From NCBI GenBank assembly GCA_003139975.1, contig PLHN01000461.1:1-9432 (forward strand): 9,432 bases of DNA, written 5' to 3'. The first letter of the stretch is position 1. Each line of letters starts with the position of its first letter. This document shows, piece after piece, positions 7,255 through 9,432 of this stretch. The notes under the pieces were generated by a model, which was not told the origin of the DNA, searched no databases, and was given only the letters and a program-made list of their open reading frames with translations. The translations under genes and the position numbers were made by a program. This DNA comes from Acidobacteriaceae bacterium (lineage in GTDB: Bacteria > Acidobacteriota > Terriglobia > Terriglobales > Acidobacteriaceae).

Positions 7255-8642
7255 TGCATAATCACCGAGGATTGCAGATTCAAAGTGCCGCTCGCCAACT
7301 CCAGGTTGGCGTGGCTGATATAAGACTGGTAGAGGGCCTCCCAGTAGTCAGTCTGACTTCGGCGCGTTGCCTCTTCCGCGCCCAGGAGGTCGGTAATCGT
7401 CAGCAGGCCTCCGTCATAACGATCCTGGTCGATGCGCAAACTTTCCTGAGCTTGCGAAATCGCGGTGCGTGCCACTTCCACTTGCTGGCGGCTCGAATCG
7501 AGGTCGTAGTAGGCCTGGCGAGCCTCCAGTCGCACCGCATCGTTCGCAGCTTGTTTCAGCGCCGCCATTTTTTCCGCGATCGCGCGTTCGCGCGACAGAG
7601 CTGCCCGTTTCGCCCCGCCCTGAAAGAGGTCAATCTGCAGTTCGATCCCGCCCAGCCAGTTCGTTCCTCCGCCTCCTGCAAGAAACGTTGGATTGTCCAG
7701 TTCCCATCCCGCAAAGGCGTTCAGACGAGGGCCGAACGACGATTTTGCAATGGCCACACTCAATTCCTGAGCAGACTGTTGCGCTTGGATTCGCTTGAGG
7801 TCGGGGCGGGCCTGGAGGGCTTTTTGTTCAGCGTCTGGCAGGGAAGCGACAGCAGGATTGCGGTCCGCAGGAGGATCCGCAGGCTGATATACCGCGTCTG
7901 CCGGCAGGCCCATGGCAAGATTGAGGCGAGCTCTGGCAAGCGCCAAATTGTTTCTGGCGCGAATCAGTTCTTGCTCTCTGCTCGCCAGCCGAACCCGTGA
8001 GCTTAGCAGGTCCGACTCCACAACCAGCCCAGCGTCGAACCGAACCTGGCTGCGGTCCAGGATGGACTTGGCCGTTTTCTCCGCTTGTTCGGCGACATCG
8101 AGTTGCTTGCCGGCAAGCAGCACGCCGTAGTACGCCTGCACCACGCGGAACAGAATCTCCTGATCCGTGCGCTCAAGTTGATGCGTCGCCGCGGCGTCCA
8201 TTTCCTTCGCACGGCTGATCCCATGCCAGGAAGCGAACGAGTCGAACAGATTCCAGGTGCCTCCAAAGCGCGTCGTGAAATCGCCGTAGGGCGGGGGAGT
8301 GTTCAGTTTGTTCAGCGGAGGCGCGAAGTTGTCTGCCGTGAAGCGCTGCTGGCGCAGTTTGCTGCCGAACACATACACGGGATCGTCGCCCCGGGTGGCC
8401 AGTTCGGAAAAACTCACATGCGGCATGAGAAACGACTGCGCTTCTCGCACTCCGGCCCATGCTGCCTTGCTGTCCGCCAGAGCGGCCTTTCGCAGTGGAT
8501 TCTTCTCCAAGGCAATGCTGGCCGCCTGCGGCAACGTGAGGATGGAGGCGTCCGGCGCTGCTTGTGCGTATACCGCACCCGCAGCGCCAAGGACGACCGC
8601 AGCTAGAGCAAGTCCATCGAATCTGAGTAATGACCGACGCAT
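7251..8642 (-). CDS. TolC-family outer-membrane efflux protein
   Basis: This 463-residue outer-membrane channel serves the adaptor and permease encoded immediately downstream. The N-terminus is a Sec signal peptide: basic start MRRSLLR, hydrophobic core, and probable cleavage after AGAVYAQA. The mature protein shows the two-fold repeat of the outer-membrane efflux family: long Ala/Gln/Arg/Glu-rich helices (for example LTLPQAASIALEKNP, then LVVESDLLSSRVRLASREQE, and in the second half AVRLEARQAYYDLDSSRQQV and YDGGLLTITDLLGAEEATR) separated by beta-strand segments. The DGGLLTITDLL motif near the C-terminus is characteristic. Its start lies only nine bases after the OsmC stop and has no Shine-Dalgarno sequence, so its translation may depend on the gene before it. 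Length is normal for the family. Confidence 0.95.
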   Translation of the reverse strand: MRRSLLRFDGLALAAVVLGAAGAVYAQAAPDASILTLPQAASIALEKNPLRKAALADSKAAWAGVREAQSFLMPHVSFSELATRGDDPVYVFGSKLRQQRFTADNFAPPLNKLNTPPPYGDFTTRFGGTWNLFDSFASWHGISRAKEMDAAATHQLERTDQEILFRVVQAYYGVLLAGKQLDVAEQAEKTAKSILDRSQVRFDAGLVVESDLLSSRVRLASREQELIRARNNLALARARLNLAMGLPADAVYQPADPPADRNPAVASLPDAEQKALQARPDLKRIQAQQSAQELSVAIAKSSFGPRLNAFAGWELDNPTFLAGGGGTNWLGGIELQIDLFQGGAKRAALSRERAIAEKMAALKQAANDAVRLEARQAYYDLDSSRQQVEVARTAISQAQESLRIDQDRYDGGLLTITDLLGAEEATRRSQTDYWEALYQSYISHANLELASGTLNLQSSVIMQ

Positions 8643-8651
8643 GGGAGATTT

Positions 8652-9119
8652 TTAGTGCTGCGCCCCTGCTGGCTGCGCGGAATTTATCCAATCGGTTGTC
8701 TCAGCCACGATCTCAAAGGTGGTGTGGAAGGCAGCGGTCTTGTTGATCATCGCTCCGACCGAACAGTACTTCTCTTCCGACAAATGAATTGCCTCTTCGA
8801 TGGCAGACGCGCCGATGTCAAAGCCTCGTACTACGTGATGAATGCGAACCGCGGTAAATACCTGGGGAGGCCGTTCGGCCTGATCGGCTTCCACGCGCAC
8901 TTCATACCCGGTTACTTTTTGGTGGTATTTCTGGCGCAAGATCGTAATCACGTCAAAGGCCGTGCAACCGGCCAACCCGGCTGCGACCAGTTCGATGGGC
9001 TTGGGACCCGTTCCCCCGGCGCCGTCGTCGAGCAGAAAATTGTGTTCGCTGCCCGTGCGCGCAACGAACTGTCTCTGCTGCGCCAGCGGTTGTGTCAGTT
9101 CAACTCTTGCGGAAATCAT
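8652..9119 (-). CDS. OsmC-family protein (thiol peroxidase-like)
   Basis: OsmC/Ohr proteins are cytoplasmic dimers that reduce organic hydroperoxides with two cysteines at the dimer interface. Both cysteines are present here: Cys52 in LVAAGLAGCTAFDV and Cys119 in EEKYCSVGAMINKTA. The remaining pattern fits the YhfA/OsmC-like branch, with a GPKPIELVAAGLAG stretch before the first cysteine and a Val-rich strand around FTAVRIHHVVRG. The protein is 155 residues, close to the family norm. ATG at 9119 is chosen because AAGGAG lies six bases before it; a longer open frame to 9239 would add 40 residues foreign to the family. It is the first gene of the efflux operon, with the TolC-like start nine bases beyond its stop. 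Substrate (peroxide, sulfur species or other thiol chemistry) is not determinable from sequence. Confidence 0.93.
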   Translation of the reverse strand: MISARVELTQPLAQQRQFVARTGSEHNFLLDDGAGGTGPKPIELVAAGLAGCTAFDVITILRQKYHQKVTGYEVRVEADQAERPPQVFTAVRIHHVVRGFDIGASAIEEAIHLSEEKYCSVGAMINKTAAFHTTFEIVAETTDWINSAQPAGAQH

Positions 9120-9257
9120 GGCACTCCTTCTCTGGCTCCTTTTGTGGAGCACACGAATAAATGCAAACCCGCAGAATTTGTTACAGGAAAGAAAAGAACG
9201 GAGGAAGCGCGGCAGGCTGATTCCCTCAGATAGGGTCACTAAAAGCTATGGATTCAA
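9120..9257 (-). other. Leader region of the OsmC-efflux operon
   Basis: These 138 bases lie between the anti-sigma stop and the OsmC start. They hold the strong Shine-Dalgarno sequence AAGGAG (six bases before ATG 9119) and a small hairpin GCTCC/GGAGC (9135-9150, 6-base loop) just upstream of it. A possible but weak promoter, GTAACA-N17-TTTATT, can be read on the minus strand; each box matches consensus at four of six positions. No strong terminator separates the anti-sigma gene from the operon, so read-through is possible. Confidence 0.4.
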
Positions 9258-9432
9258 TTACTTCGCGCCAGTTGCCAGTGCCCGGCTATAGGTAGCAAGA
9301 AGCTCTTTTCGGAGGGCGCTGGCGCGCGCACGATCAGGGCATTCGGCTGGCGATTCCTGGCAGCGCTGGATGGTAGCCTCCAGGCTGCGCAAGAACTTCT
9401 TGCAAGGCTCGCAGCCATTCAGGTGAGCCTCT
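9258..9432 (-). CDS. Zinc-finger anti-sigma factor (zf-HC2), C-terminal part
   Basis: The gene enters from the right edge and ends at TAA (9260-9258), leaving 57 codons in view. It begins EAHLNGCEPCKKFLRSLEAT, which contains the His-x3-Cys-x2-Cys half of the zinc-binding anti-sigma (ZAS) motif; the expected earlier ligand lies outside the window. The partner of such proteins is an ECF sigma factor that they hold inactive in the cytoplasm. After the motif comes a short helical tail (RKELLATYSRALATGAK) with no transmembrane helix, so this is a soluble type. Two more cysteines (QRCQESPAEC) could add redox sensitivity, as in RsrA-like proteins, but that is inference. The sigma gene is probably further upstream beyond the edge. 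It precedes the OsmC-efflux operon on the same strand at 138 bases. Confidence 0.82.
   Translation of the reverse strand, partial: EAHLNGCEPCKKFLRSLEATIQRCQESPAECPDRARASALRKELLATYSRALATGAK

Noticed and set aside
9161..9189. GTAACA-N17-TTTATT as promoter for the OsmC operon
   Set aside because: Each box matches consensus at only four of six positions and several alternatives score similarly, so it is not listed as a separate feature.
8655..9233. 192-codon plus-strand frame opposite OsmC
   Set aside because: It is antisense to a gene with both catalytic cysteines and a good ribosome binding site; no domain is visible.

Overview
The window is dense, GC-rich bacterial chromosome from a Gram-negative (two-membrane) organism: it carries pieces of two tripartite efflux systems, including a TolC-type outer-membrane factor. 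The short zinc-binding anti-sigma factor, the mix of RND systems and the compositional style suggest an Acidobacteriota-like soil bacterium, but this is an impression and not a demonstrated assignment. I see no RNA genes, mobile elements or CRISPR arrays.

Layout. The plus strand holds the left third: the 3' end of an AcrB-like (HAE1) RND pump subunit (to 626), then a complete Sua5-type threonylcarbamoyl-AMP synthase (781-1746) for tRNA t6A formation. Everything from 1884 to the right edge reads on the minus strand. In order of transcription, right to left: the C-terminal end of a zinc-finger anti-sigma factor (from the right edge to 9258); an OsmC-family thiol peroxidase-like protein; a TolC-like outer-membrane factor; a lipoprotein-type periplasmic adaptor; a 1082-residue RND permease; and a small DUF2892 membrane protein. 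The last five are packed with gaps of 9, -4, 33 and 105 bases and look like one operon. Left of them is a separate minus-strand unit with its own TTGACA-N17-TATGGT promoter: a 66-residue four-cysteine zinc-ribbon protein and a 56-residue, very basic protein with a strong ribosome binding site.

How the genes fit together. Outer-membrane channel, adaptor and inner-membrane permease form a complete export machine. Its two companions, OsmC (organic hydroperoxide/thiol chemistry) and DUF2892 (the membrane module also found in YgaP-type rhodaneses), are not ordinary pump parts and suggest a link to peroxide or reactive-sulfur stress. The anti-sigma gene just upstream could belong to the control circuit. 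That link is inference; each family assignment rests on visible motifs. The most interesting unassigned item is the small basic protein at 1884-2054 beside the zinc-ribbon gene.
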